Shown here one piece after another: positions 15,548-24,233 of a stretch of DNA of 64,000 bases; the first letter of the stretch is position 1, and each line of letters begins with the position of its first letter. Location: NCBI RefSeq assembly GCF_042682565.1, contig NZ_JBHUIC010000012.1. One strand, written 5' to 3'. Below the pieces are notes generated by a model. It was not told the DNA's origin. It ran no database searches and worked only from the letters and a program-made list of their open reading frames with translations. The stretch is from Pistricoccus aurantiacus (lineage in GTDB: Bacteria; Pseudomonadota; Gammaproteobacteria; Pseudomonadales; Halomonadaceae). A program made the position numbers and the translations under genes.

Positions 15548-17419
15548 ATGGCAAGGAAATCCCGGCAGACTCGGCCAGGCGGCGAAACCACCTCTTCCCT
15601 ACCCCAGCGCCCCCTGGCGCCGACCACCGGCACTCCCAAGAAAGAGGAAGCCCATAGAAGCGCGATGGAGGCCAATCAGGCGGCGCATGACCTCTCCGGC
15701 GAGGATTTCTTCCAGCGTTGGGATCAGCAGGTGCATGCAGCGATGGCCAAGTTCACCGCCGGGGTGTCGCCGGCCTCGATCCGCCAGGCCTATAGCGACT
15801 GGTGGTGGCATTTGCTGCTGTCTCCGGGCAAGCAGGCGCAGTTGGCCCTGCAGATGCAACGCAGTATGGTGCGGTTCGCCCAGTACGCTGCGGAGGCCGC
15901 GTCGAATCCGCAGTGCCAGCCCTGCGTCGAGCCCCTGACTCAGGACGACCGATTCGAAGATTCCGAGTGGCAGCAGTGGCCTTTCAATGTCATTCATCAG
16001 GGTTTCCTGCTGACCCAGCAGTGGTGGCAGGAAGCCTCCACCGGTGTGCCTGGCATGACCCGGCATCACGACGAGGTGGTCACCTTCATCGGCCGGCAGC
16101 TGCTGGACATGGTTTCCCCGGCCAACAATCCCTGGACCAATCCGGTGGTGATGAAACGTACCCTCGAGCAGGGCGGACGCAACCTGCTTGATGGCGCCGC
16201 CAATGCCCAGGAGGATATTCAGCGTTTCGTCAATCATCAGCCGCCGGTGGGAGCGGAAAAGTTCACTCCCGGCGAGGCCGTGGCCGTTACCCCGGGCAAG
16301 GTGATTTACCGCAATCAGTTGATCGAGCTGATTCAGTACAGCCCGACCACGGGCAAGGTGCAGAAGGAGCCACTGCTGATCATTCCCGCTTGGGTGATGA
16401 AGTACTACATTCTCGATCTTTCCCCGGAAAACTCCCTGGTGCGCTATCTGGTGGATCAGGGCCATACGGTGTTCATGGTGTCCTGGAAGAATCCCGGCAG
16501 TGCGGAGCGGGATCTGGGCCTCGAGGATTACCGCGAACTCGGCATCATGGAGGCGCTGGAGGCGGTCAACGCCGTGGTGCCAAATCAGAAGGTGCACGCG
16601 GTGGGCTACTGTCTGGGAGGCACTCTGCTCTCCATCGCCGCGGCGGTCATGGCCCGACAGGAAGACGATCGCCTGGCCAGCCTGACCCTGTTCGCCAGCC
16701 TGACGGACTTCGAGGAAGCCGGGGAGCTGGAGATGTTCATCGACGACAGCCAGGTGCATTTCCTGGAAGACGCCATGCGCGAACAGGGTTATCTGGAAGA
16801 CTGGCAGATGAAGGGTGCCTTTCAGTTGCTGCAGTCCAACGACCTGATCTGGTCCCGGGTGGTGCGGGAATATCTGATGGGCGAACGCATGGGCACCTTC
16901 GATCTGATGGCCTGGAGCACCGATGGCACCCGCATGCCCTACCGCATGCACTCCGAATATCTGCGCCGGCTCTATCTGGCCAACGAACTGGCCCTGGGGC
17001 GCTATCGCACCAACGATCATCCGGTGCTGCTCGGCGACATCACCCTGCCCGGGTTTCTGGTCGCCACCCGCAAGGACCATATCGCCCCTTGGCGCTCGGT
17101 GTATCGCAATCAGCTGCTGCTGGGCGGCGACCTCACCTTCGTGCTGACCAGCGGCGGCCACAACGCCGGAGTGGTCAGCGAGCCCGGGCACAAGCACCGG
17201 GTCTATCAGATCGCCGACAAGCCTGCGGACGCCCCCTACGTGGGCGCCCACACCTGGTACGAGCAGGTGCCGGAACGGGAAGGTTCTTGGTGGCCGGAGT
17301 GGCAGGCCTGGCTGCTGGAGCATTCCAGCGGCGAAACCACGCCGCCGTCCATGGGCAATCCCGACAAGGGTTACGCGCCCATCGAGTATGCTCCGGGGCG
17401 CTATGTTTTGGAAAGATAG
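15548..17419 (+). CDS. phaC: Class I poly(3-hydroxyalkanoate) synthase
   Basis: The 623-aa protein polymerises hydroxyacyl-CoA into PHA granules. The lipase-like box HAVGYCLGGTLLS holds the catalytic Cys at residue 355. The family Asp and His are in the C-terminal part, with SGGHNAGVVSEPGHKHR containing the His. NPWTNPVVMKRTLEQGGRNLLDG and WVMKYYILDLSPENSLVRYLVDQGH are typical PhaC blocks. The first 45 residues are low-complexity and polar. AAGGAGAGCGATCC precedes the ATG. An SDR reductase follows 54 nt downstream, probably co-transcribed to supply monomer. Confidence 0.95.
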   Translation: MARKSRQTRPGGETTSSLPQRPLAPTTGTPKKEEAHRSAMEANQAAHDLSGEDFFQRWDQQVHAAMAKFTAGVSPASIRQAYSDWWWHLLLSPGKQAQLALQMQRSMVRFAQYAAEAASNPQCQPCVEPLTQDDRFEDSEWQQWPFNVIHQGFLLTQQWWQEASTGVPGMTRHHDEVVTFIGRQLLDMVSPANNPWTNPVVMKRTLEQGGRNLLDGAANAQEDIQRFVNHQPPVGAEKFTPGEAVAVTPGKVIYRNQLIELIQYSPTTGKVQKEPLLIIPAWVMKYYILDLSPENSLVRYLVDQGHTVFMVSWKNPGSAERDLGLEDYRELGIMEALEAVNAVVPNQKVHAVGYCLGGTLLSIAAAVMARQEDDRLASLTLFASLTDFEEAGELEMFIDDSQVHFLEDAMREQGYLEDWQMKGAFQLLQSNDLIWSRVVREYLMGERMGTFDLMAWSTDGTRMPYRMHSEYLRRLYLANELALGRYRTNDHPVLLGDITLPGFLVATRKDHIAPWRSVYRNQLLLGGDLTFVLTSGGHNAGVVSEPGHKHRVYQIADKPADAPYVGAHTWYEQVPEREGSWWPEWQAWLLEHSSGETTPPSMGNPDKGYAPIEYAPGRYVLER

Positions 17420-17473
17420 GTTTTGGAAAGACAGGTCTTAGAACGGAAAACACCATTCGACAAGGAGTTCAGG

Positions 17474-18253
17474 ATGCAACTCAAGGACAAGATCATCGCG
17501 ATCACCGGCGCCGCCGGCGGCCTGGGCCGAGCCATGGCGGTCCGCCTGAGCCGATGCGGCGCAATGCCGGTACTGCTGGACATGAACGAGGACGGCCTGG
17601 AGCAGACCCGACAGGAATGCGAGCAGGCCGGCGCCAAGGCCAGAACCTATACCGTCGACATCACCCAGGAAGACCAGGTGGTGAAAACCTTCAAGCAGCT
17701 GATAGAGGACTGCGGCGGCCTGCATGGAGTGGTCAACAACGCCGGGGTCACCGCGGATGGTCTGCTGGTCAAGGCCAAGGACGGCCAGGTGGAGAAGACG
17801 CTTTCCCTGGAGGACTGGGACAAGGTCTCACAGATCGACATGCGCGGCGTCTTTCTGTGCGCCCGGGAAGCAGCGGCCCGGATGATCGAGCAGGACGAAG
17901 GGGAAGCGCCCCAGATACGCGGAGTGATCGTCAATATCTCCAGCATCAGCCGCGCCGGCAATGTCGGCCAGACCAACTACTCCGCCGCCAAGTCCGGAGT
18001 GGCCGCCATGACCGTGACCTGGGCCAATGAACTGGCGCGCCACGGCATTCGGGTCGCCGCCATCGCTCCGGGGTTCTGCCAGACCGCCATGGTCGAGAAG
18101 ATGCCGGACAAGGCCAGGGAGAAACTCGAAGCGAGCATCCCACTCAAGCGCCTGGGAGAGCCGGACGAGATCGCTCACGCGGTGCAGTTCGCCTTCGAGA
18201 ACGACTATTTCAACGGGCGAGTGCTGGAAGTGGACGGCGGCCTGCGCCTGTAA
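17474..18253 (+). CDS. SDR-family oxidoreductase, probable 3-oxoacyl reductase for PHA monomer supply
   Basis: This is a 259-aa classical short-chain dehydrogenase. AITGAAGGLGRAMA is the TGxxxGxG cofactor loop, VNNAGVTADG the NAG motif, and NISSISRAGNVGQTNYSAAKSG gives the Ser-Tyr-Lys triad. It ends NGRVLEVDGGLRL. The ATG at 17474 follows AGGAGTTCAGG; a longer reading from 17423 lacks such a site. Position after phaC suggests acetoacetyl-CoA reductase (PhaB) activity, but the sequence also resembles FabG-type 3-oxoacyl-ACP reductases. An insertion near residue 105 (LVKAKDGQVEKTLSLED) makes it longer than usual PhaB. Confidence 0.85.
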   Translation: MQLKDKIIAITGAAGGLGRAMAVRLSRCGAMPVLLDMNEDGLEQTRQECEQAGAKARTYTVDITQEDQVVKTFKQLIEDCGGLHGVVNNAGVTADGLLVKAKDGQVEKTLSLEDWDKVSQIDMRGVFLCAREAAARMIEQDEGEAPQIRGVIVNISSISRAGNVGQTNYSAAKSGVAAMTVTWANELARHGIRVAAIAPGFCQTAMVEKMPDKAREKLEASIPLKRLGEPDEIAHAVQFAFENDYFNGRVLEVDGGLRL

Positions 18254-18325
18254 TTCTCATTCCTGATTTGCCCGCTTGACCGGTCGGCGCCCTGTGGGTG
18301 GCTCCGGCTGGTTTCGGCGTCTTTT

Positions 18326-18344
18326 GTTATGTTATAACCTTTCA
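18326..18344 (+). promoter_or_regulatory. Zur-like operator upstream of the znu operon
   Basis: ATGTTATAACCTTTC includes the 8-bp palindrome GTTATAAC (18331-18338) and matches the ATGTTATAACATTTC form of gammaproteobacterial Zur boxes with one change. It lies 28 nt before the first ORF of the zinc import operon. Zur-zinc would bind here and repress. The regulator gene is not in the window. Confidence 0.55.
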
Positions 18345-18365
18345 CTTGTTTTGGGAGGTTAGCTT

Positions 18366-18506
18366 ATGGCGCATCGCCACCGGCCGGAAGGCCCCTGCCA
18401 TTTTTCCCTGATGTCGCTTTCCGCCCGGCGACGCCTGGCGCTTGCCGCCATTCCGCTGGGGGGGCTCTGGCTGGCGGTGGCCTGGGCGACGGGTATGGGC
18501 TTCTGA
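18366..18506 (+). CDS. 46-aa single-pass membrane peptide heading the znu operon
   Basis: This short ORF starts at an ATG preceded by GGGAGGTT and ends in a TGA sharing its last base with the znuC start. The peptide begins with a His-containing stretch (AHRHRPEGPCHF), then MSLSARRRLALAAIP and one hydrophobic helix to the end. The good ribosome site, the one-base overlap with znuC and the position behind the Zur-like box argue that it is translated. An internal ATG at codon 16 could also serve. I know no family for it. A role in zinc uptake is only inferred. Confidence 0.55.
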   Translation: MAHRHRPEGPCHFSLMSLSARRRLALAAIPLGGLWLAVAWATGMGF

Positions 18507-19228
18507 TGGCCAGACTGACCCTCGAACATCTGCATCTGGCCCAGGGCGGACGCAGCGTGCTGGAAGATGTCAACGGCGCCTTTCCGGATGGTGCCATCAC
18601 CGCTTTGATCGGGCCCAACGGTGCCGGCAAGAGCACCCTGATACAGGCCATCATGGGCCTGCTCAAGCCGATTTCGGGGCGGATAATCTGCCGGGTACCC
18701 AAGGAACGCCGAGCCTGGCTGCCCCAGCAACTGGCCTTGGACCTGAGCTTTCCGATCAGCGTCGAGGAACTGGTGATGACCGGCACCTGGCCAAGCCACG
18801 GCGCGCTTGCCGGCTACTGCGGCCCTCATTATCGCAAGGCCCGGGAAGTCATGAAGCGCCTGGGAATTTCTCATCTCGCCCATCGTGCCTTGGGAGAGCT
18901 TTCCGGCGGCCAGCGCCAGCGGGCGCTGATCGGTCGTACCCTGATGCAGGAGGCGGAGCTGCTGCTGCTCGACGAGCCCTTCGCCAACGTGGATCAGGAA
19001 ACCGTCGAAGTGCTGACCCAGGTGCTGCGGGACATGGCCCGGGAAGGCGCCACCCTCCTGGTGGTGGTTCACGATCGGGAACAGCTCGCCAAGCTGGCGG
19101 ATCAGGTGCTGTCACTTTCTCACGGTCGAGCTCGCTGGCTCGATCCTCAGACGACACTCTCTTCGCAGGCGCTAGATCGAGGCCAGCCCGCGCCTACGAT
19201 GCCTTTCGCCTTCGCGGATTCCTTTTGA
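18506..19228 (+). CDS. znuC: Zinc ABC transporter ATP-binding protein
   Basis: The 240-aa ATPase has Walker A GPNGAGKSTL near residue 35, the signature LSGGQRQR near residue 133, Walker B ELLLLDEPFANVD and a switch His in VVVHDR. VPQ-like AWLPQQLALDLSFPISVEELVMTG is typical of the metal-type (Mn/Zn/Fe chelate) ATPases. It drives import together with ZnuB and ZnuA, encoded directly downstream. Its stop overlaps the znuB start by one base. Zinc rather than manganese is chosen because of the His-rich ZnuA loop and the Zur-like box. Confidence 0.9.
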   Translation: MARLTLEHLHLAQGGRSVLEDVNGAFPDGAITALIGPNGAGKSTLIQAIMGLLKPISGRIICRVPKERRAWLPQQLALDLSFPISVEELVMTGTWPSHGALAGYCGPHYRKAREVMKRLGISHLAHRALGELSGGQRQRALIGRTLMQEAELLLLDEPFANVDQETVEVLTQVLRDMAREGATLLVVVHDREQLAKLADQVLSLSHGRARWLDPQTTLSSQALDRGQPAPTMPFAFADSF

Positions 19229-20127
19229 TGCTCGATCAACTGCATGCCCTGCTACTCGCCCCTTTCGACTACGGTTTCATGCGCCGCGCTCTCGTCGCCG
19301 GGCTGGCGCTTTCCCTGGCCGCACCGGCGCTGGGGGTCTTTCTGACCCTGCGCGGCATGAGTCTGATCGGCGATGCCATGGCCCACGCCATCCTGCCCGG
19401 GGTGGCCCTGGGCTTTCTGCTGGCGGGATTCTCCCTGCCGGCCATGAGCCTGGGGGGCGTATTTTCCGGGCTGATGGTGGCGGCGCTGTCCGGCAGCGTT
19501 TCTCAGATGACCGGCCACAAGGAAGACTCCGCCATGGCGAGCTTCTATCTGATCTCGCTCGCGGCGGGGGTCATGCTGGTGTCCCTGGGCGGCAGCAGCG
19601 TGGACCTGACCCACGTGCTGTTCGGCTCGATCCTGGCGGTGAATACCACCGCGCTTCTATTGATCGCTGCGGTGTGCAGCGTCACGGTAGCCTTGCTGGC
19701 GGCGCTGTTTCGCGCCCTGGTGGTGGAATGCCTCGATCCTTTGTTCCTGCGCGGCCAGGGGGCTCATAACGGCCTGATCCAAGGGGTTTTCCTGGGACTG
19801 GTGGTGCTCAATCTGACCGCCGGCTTCCAGACTCTGGGCACATTGATGGCGGTGGGTCTGATGATGCTTCCCGCCACCGCGGCGCGCTTCTGGTCCAAGC
19901 GTCTGGAGGGGCTGATCGGCCTGGGCACGCTATTCGCCATGTTCGCCAGCACCGGTGGTCTGCTGCTTTCCTATCATCTTGACCTGCCCTCCGGCCCCAG
20001 CATCATCCTGCTGGCCGGCGGGATCTATCTGCTGTCGGCCCTGTTGGGGCGACACAACAGCCTGCGGGCGCGGCTACACCGCAAGGCCGTTTCCCGGGAG
20101 AGCGGCGAAGAGGAGGCTCCTGCATGA
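19228..20127 (+). CDS. znuB: Zinc ABC transporter permease
   Basis: This 299-aa inner-membrane protein has about eight hydrophobic helices. The ABC-3 family pattern is clear in RRALVAGLALSLAAPALGVFLTLRGMSLIGDAMAHAILPGVALGFLLAG, including the SLIGDAMAHA motif, and in FQTLGTLMAVGLMMLPATAARFW. It forms the channel for zinc from ZnuA. It starts with ATG sharing one base with the znuC stop and ends in an ATGA overlap with znuA. A coupled three-gene unit is therefore seen directly. Confidence 0.92.
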   Translation: MLDQLHALLLAPFDYGFMRRALVAGLALSLAAPALGVFLTLRGMSLIGDAMAHAILPGVALGFLLAGFSLPAMSLGGVFSGLMVAALSGSVSQMTGHKEDSAMASFYLISLAAGVMLVSLGGSSVDLTHVLFGSILAVNTTALLLIAAVCSVTVALLAALFRALVVECLDPLFLRGQGAHNGLIQGVFLGLVVLNLTAGFQTLGTLMAVGLMMLPATAARFWSKRLEGLIGLGTLFAMFASTGGLLLSYHLDLPSGPSIILLAGGIYLLSALLGRHNSLRARLHRKAVSRESGEEEAPA

Positions 20128-21059
20128 AGCGTTACATGATCGGTCTGGTAGCCATGATCAGCGTGATGGCGTTACCGGTCCAGGCGCAGGATAAAGCCGA
20201 ACCCATCGCCGTGGTGGCGAGTTTCAGCGTGCTGGCGGATATGGTCGAACAGATCGGCGGCGATCACGTCGAAGTCAGCGCCCTGGTGGGGCCGGACAGC
20301 GACGTGCATGCCTATTCTCCCAGCCCCCGGGACGCCCGGCGCATCAAGCAGGCGCGGCTGGTGGTGTTCAACGGCCTGCAGCTCGAAGGCTGGATGTCTC
20401 GATTGCTGGAAGCCAGCAGCTACAGCGGCATCAAGGTAATCGCCAGCCAAGGCGTGACGACGTTGAAAGAAGCAGAAGCGGAACGGGAAGAACACGGCGA
20501 TCAGCATCAGGACGATCATCGGCATGGAAGCGACGACCCCCACGCCTGGCTGGATGCGCAGCGGGGCCGCCAATACGTCGCCAATATCCGCGACGGCCTG
20601 ATCGAGGCGGACCCGGCCCACGCGGAGGACTATCGCCGTCAGGCGAGTGAGTATCTGGAAGAGCTGGAAACGCTGGACCAGGAAATCCGCCGCCTGATCG
20701 AGACCATCCCCGAGAACCAGCGAGTGGTAGTCACCGGCCATGACGCCTTCGGCTATTTCGGCGACGCCTACGGGGTCAGATTTCTTTCGCCCCTGGGCAT
20801 CAATACCGCCGCCGCCCCCTCCGCCCGGGTCATGGCCCAGTTGATCGATACCCTGCGGGAACAGGGCGTGAAGGCACTGTTTCATGAAAACATCACCAAC
20901 CCCAGCTTGATCGACCAACTCGCCGAGGAAAGCGGCCTGCCCATCGCCGGCACCCTGTATTCCGGCGCCCTGGCCAGGGAAGGCGAAGCCAGCCACTATA
21001 GCGGCATGTTGCGACACAATGCCCGGGTGATTCACGAGGCCTTGGGAAATACGCAGTAA
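20124..21059 (+). CDS. znuA: Periplasmic zinc-binding protein
   Basis: The 311-aa protein has a signal peptide (residues 1-21, ending VQAQ) and the cluster A-I metal-binding fold. VVASFSVLADMVEQIGGDHVEVSALVGPDSDVHAYSPSPRD carries the first His ligand. An acidic and His-rich loop (EREEHGDQHQDDHRHGSDD, residues 112-130) is the mark of zinc-type ZnuA proteins. VVVTGHDAFGYFGDAYGV and INTAAAPSARVMAQLIDTLREQ follow. It delivers Zn(II) to ZnuBC. It ends the znu operon; the next gene begins 17 nt later and may be transcribed along. Confidence 0.92.
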   Translation: MKRYMIGLVAMISVMALPVQAQDKAEPIAVVASFSVLADMVEQIGGDHVEVSALVGPDSDVHAYSPSPRDARRIKQARLVVFNGLQLEGWMSRLLEASSYSGIKVIASQGVTTLKEAEAEREEHGDQHQDDHRHGSDDPHAWLDAQRGRQYVANIRDGLIEADPAHAEDYRRQASEYLEELETLDQEIRRLIETIPENQRVVVTGHDAFGYFGDAYGVRFLSPLGINTAAAPSARVMAQLIDTLREQGVKALFHENITNPSLIDQLAEESGLPIAGTLYSGALAREGEASHYSGMLRHNARVIHEALGNTQ

Positions 21060-21076
21060 CGTGCCAAGGAGGCTCC

Positions 21077-21736
21077 ATGCTCGAGTTCCGCCAGGTTCAC
21101 AAGGCCTATGCCACGCCGCAGGGGCCGCTTGAGGTACTTGAGGGGGTCGATCTCGAGCTGGCGGCGGGAGAAAGCCTGGCGCTGATGGGGGAATCCGGCA
21201 GCGGCAAGTCGACGCTGCTGCATCTGGCGGCGGGGCTGGATGTGCCGGACCGGGGCGAAATATTTCTTGATGGAAGACAGCTTTCTTCCCTGGCGGAGCC
21301 GGAGCGGGCGGCGCTGCGGCGAGAGCGGTTGGGACTGGTGTTCCAGCAGTTTCATCTGATTCCAAGCCTGAGCGTACGCGACAACCTGACCCTTCAGGCC
21401 CGGCTGGCGGAGCGGGAGGATCCGGACTGGACCACCATGCTTCTCGAACGTCTTGGGCTTGCCAGCATGGCCGGGCGTTATCCTGAGCAGCTTTCCGGCG
21501 GACAGCAGCAGCGCCTGGCCATCGGTCGCGCTCTGGCTCTACGCCCGGCCCTGCTGCTGGCGGATGAACCCACCGGCAACCTGGACGAGGCCAGCGCGGA
21601 CAGCGTGCTGGCCCTGCTGGGGGAACTGGTGGCGGAAAGCCGCTGCGCCCTGCTGATGGTCACCCATAGCGCTCGGGTGGCGGCGCCCATGGATCGCCGT
21701 CTGATACTGAAGCGGGGCCAGCTATGCAGCGCCTGA
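21077..21736 (+). CDS. LolD/MacB-type ABC transporter ATP-binding protein
   Basis: This 219-aa ATPase shows Walker A GESGSGKSTLLHLAAGLD, Q-loop VFQQFHLIPSLSVRDNL, signature LSGGQQQRLAIGRAL, Walker B LLADEPTGNLD and a switch His in VTHS. The PTGNLD motif marks the LolD/FtsE/MacB class that works with FtsX-type permeases. Here the partner overlaps by 13 nt downstream. The class does not import solutes but performs mechanical work at the membrane, such as lipoprotein release or extrusion. The actual substrate is unknown. AAGGAGGC precedes the ATG. Confidence 0.9.
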   Translation: MLEFRQVHKAYATPQGPLEVLEGVDLELAAGESLALMGESGSGKSTLLHLAAGLDVPDRGEIFLDGRQLSSLAEPERAALRRERLGLVFQQFHLIPSLSVRDNLTLQARLAEREDPDWTTMLLERLGLASMAGRYPEQLSGGQQQRLAIGRALALRPALLLADEPTGNLDEASADSVLALLGELVAESRCALLMVTHSARVAAPMDRRLILKRGQLCSA

Positions 21737-24216
21737 GGGTCGTGCTGACCACCCTGCTGGCCCATTACCGCCGCCATCCGGGGCAGCTGGCCATGCTGCT
21801 GGTAGGGCTGTGGGTAGCCAGCGCCCTGTGGAGCGGCGTGCAGGCGATCAATGCCTCCGCTCGGGACAGCTACGCTCGCGCCGAAGCGCTGTTCAGCACC
21901 CAGCTGGACAGCATTCAGCGCCGCGACGGCGAACCCCTGACCCTCGAGGACTACGCCGCCCTGCGCCGGGCCGGCCAGCCGGTATCGCCGCTGCTGGAAG
22001 GCCGGATCACCCTGGCGAACGGCGAACGCCTGGACGTGATGGGCATTGATCCCTTGAGCCTGCCGGCGGGAAGCGGCTGGCAAAGTACCGATGATGCCAC
22101 GGACCTGACCGTCTTCGTCACGCCCCCCTGGCGCACCCGCCTGGCCCCGGACACGCTGACGCGTCTCGGCACCGGTGAGAACGAGCAGGCGGTGCCGGGC
22201 AGCCGTCCACGCTTGGAGAACGGCCAGCGCCTGCCGCCGCTGGAAGTCGTTCCCAGCCTGCCGCCGGATACCCTGATCATGGATATCGCCCCGGCGGCGG
22301 CACTTCTCGAGCGCGCCAACACCATCGACCGGCTGCTGGTGGCGCCGGATCAACCCACGGATCTGCCCTCAGCGTTTCAACGCCAGGCCGGCGACCAGTT
22401 GCCGGCGCCGGATCAGCTGACCGGGAGCTTTCATCTCAACCTCACCGCCATGGGACTGCTGGCGCTGGTGGTGGGTTTCCTGATCGTTCACGCGGCCCTG
22501 GGGCTGGCCCTGGAGCAGCGTCTGGACATGCTGCGCACCCTGCGCGCCCTCGGCGTGTCCGGGCGCGAGCTGACCCTGGCCCTGGGTCTGGAGATGCTGC
22601 TGATCGGTCTGCTGGGCGCGGTGCTCGGCGTGATCAGCGGCGTCTGGATCGCCGGCGCCCTGCTGCCGGACGTCGCCTCGACTCTGCGCTCCCTCTACGA
22701 TGCCCAGGTCGGCGTCCGGCTCTCTCTGCCTTGGTATTACTGGCTGGGCGGCGTCGCCATCACCCTGGGAGGGCTGGCCACCGCCGGGCTCGGCATGCTG
22801 TGGCGCACCGCTCGCTTGAACGTGCTGGCCTTGGGTCAGGCCCAGGCCTGGCGCGGTGGTTTTCGGCGCCAGCTAGGGCGTATGACCCTGGGCGGGGGCC
22901 TGCTGTGGCTGATCGCCCTGGCGCTGTACCTCTGGCTGCTAGGGCGGCCCGCCGGCGAAGGCCTGGTAAGCGGCTTCCTGATGGTCGCCGCGGCGCTGCT
23001 GGGTAGCGCCCTGCTGCTGCCCGGCCTGCTGGCCTGGTTGCTTGCAAAACTGACCGGCCGCGAGAATCACCCTCTGCGCCAATGGGCCTTCGCGGATACC
23101 CAACTGCAGCTACCCAAACTGTCCCTGGCGATGATGGCGCTGCTGCTGGCCCTCAGTGCCAACCTGGGGGTGAGCAGCATGGTCGGCGGCTTTCGCCTGA
23201 CGTTTCTGGACTGGCTGGACCAGCGGCTGGTAGCGGATCTTTACCTGCGCCCCGGGGAGGAGCGCTACATCGAGGTGATCGACTGGCTGGAAGGCCGAGC
23301 GGATATCATCGCGCTATTGCCTAACCGCCAGACGGAAGCTCGCCTCGACGCCGGCAAGCAGTCCCGCCCGGTGTCCATCGACGGCATCACCCCGGCTCCG
23401 GCCTTGACCGAACGCTGGCCGCTGCTGGATACGCTTGACGGTCGCGAGCAGGCCTGGCAAGCCGTCGCCGAGGGAGCGTCACTGATCAACGAGCAGTTGG
23501 CGATCGCCGCCGGCCTGGAACTAGGGCAAAAGATCATTCTCGCAACCTCCCGCGGACCGTTCGAGACGCGTATCGTCGGCGTCTATCCGGATTACGGCAA
23601 TCCGCGCGAGGAGGTGGTGCTGGCGGAGTCGCTGGTGGCGTCCCGTTTTGAGGCGCCGCCGGATTCCGTGGGTCTGGTACTGGAAGAATCGAGCGACGGC
23701 GAGTCGCTGCTGGCGGATCTCGACAGGCGATTCGGCGCGGACAGCATGTCGGTCATCGACCGGCGCGGCATCCGGGAGCTTGCCATCGAGATCTTCGAGC
23801 GTACCTTCACCATTACCCGGGCGCTCAACGCCCTGACCCTGGGGGTGGCGGCACTGGCGCTGTTCACCAGCCTGCTGGCCCAGGCAAGAACGCGGCGGGC
23901 GCAGCTCGCGCCGCTATGGGCGCTGGGCGTTCCTCGACGCCCCCTGGCGCTGGTGTCCCTGGTCCAGCTCGGCGGCCTGGCGCTCGTTACCGCCCTGGTC
24001 GCGATTCCTCTGGGCATCGCCCTGACCTGGGCCCTGGTGGCGGTGATCAACGTCGCCGCCTTCGGCTGGCGGCTGCCGCTTCACGTCTTTCCCCTGCAGA
24101 TCCTCTGGACCCTGGGGCTGGCGGTGCTGGTGGCCTGGCTGGCGGCGCTGCTGCCCGCCTGGCGGCTATGGCGCATCCCGCCCCGGGCCCTGTTGGCGGA
24201 ATTTGAAGGTAAATAG
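21724..24216 (+). CDS. FtsX-like ABC permease with two repeat domains
   Basis: The 830-aa membrane protein has one N-terminal helix (residues 16-38) followed by a periplasmic domain. Four helices follow at about 240-420, then a second half with the helix at 450-475, another periplasmic domain and three C-terminal helices. Two FtsX domains in one chain resemble the uncharacterised YbbP-like permeases. YbbA-YbbP pairs often sit beside esterases or lipocalins. The gene overlaps its ATPase and is followed 17 nt later by an AttH-type lipocalin, a recurrent three-gene set. Role in envelope lipid or lipoprotein handling is inferred. Confidence 0.88.
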   Translation: MQRLRVVLTTLLAHYRRHPGQLAMLLVGLWVASALWSGVQAINASARDSYARAEALFSTQLDSIQRRDGEPLTLEDYAALRRAGQPVSPLLEGRITLANGERLDVMGIDPLSLPAGSGWQSTDDATDLTVFVTPPWRTRLAPDTLTRLGTGENEQAVPGSRPRLENGQRLPPLEVVPSLPPDTLIMDIAPAAALLERANTIDRLLVAPDQPTDLPSAFQRQAGDQLPAPDQLTGSFHLNLTAMGLLALVVGFLIVHAALGLALEQRLDMLRTLRALGVSGRELTLALGLEMLLIGLLGAVLGVISGVWIAGALLPDVASTLRSLYDAQVGVRLSLPWYYWLGGVAITLGGLATAGLGMLWRTARLNVLALGQAQAWRGGFRRQLGRMTLGGGLLWLIALALYLWLLGRPAGEGLVSGFLMVAAALLGSALLLPGLLAWLLAKLTGRENHPLRQWAFADTQLQLPKLSLAMMALLLALSANLGVSSMVGGFRLTFLDWLDQRLVADLYLRPGEERYIEVIDWLEGRADIIALLPNRQTEARLDAGKQSRPVSIDGITPAPALTERWPLLDTLDGREQAWQAVAEGASLINEQLAIAAGLELGQKIILATSRGPFETRIVGVYPDYGNPREEVVLAESLVASRFEAPPDSVGLVLEESSDGESLLADLDRRFGADSMSVIDRRGIRELAIEIFERTFTITRALNALTLGVAALALFTSLLAQARTRRAQLAPLWALGVPRRPLALVSLVQLGGLALVTALVAIPLGIALTWALVAVINVAAFGWRLPLHVFPLQILWTLGLAVLVAWLAALLPAWRLWRIPPRALLAEFEGK

Positions 24217-24233
24217 CTGGCGGAGTTCGAACA

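Noticed and set aside
15599..17323. Long minus-strand frames opposite phaC and other GC-rich genes
   Set aside because: Antisense frames in GC-rich coding DNA stay open by codon bias. The sense strand carries clear families.
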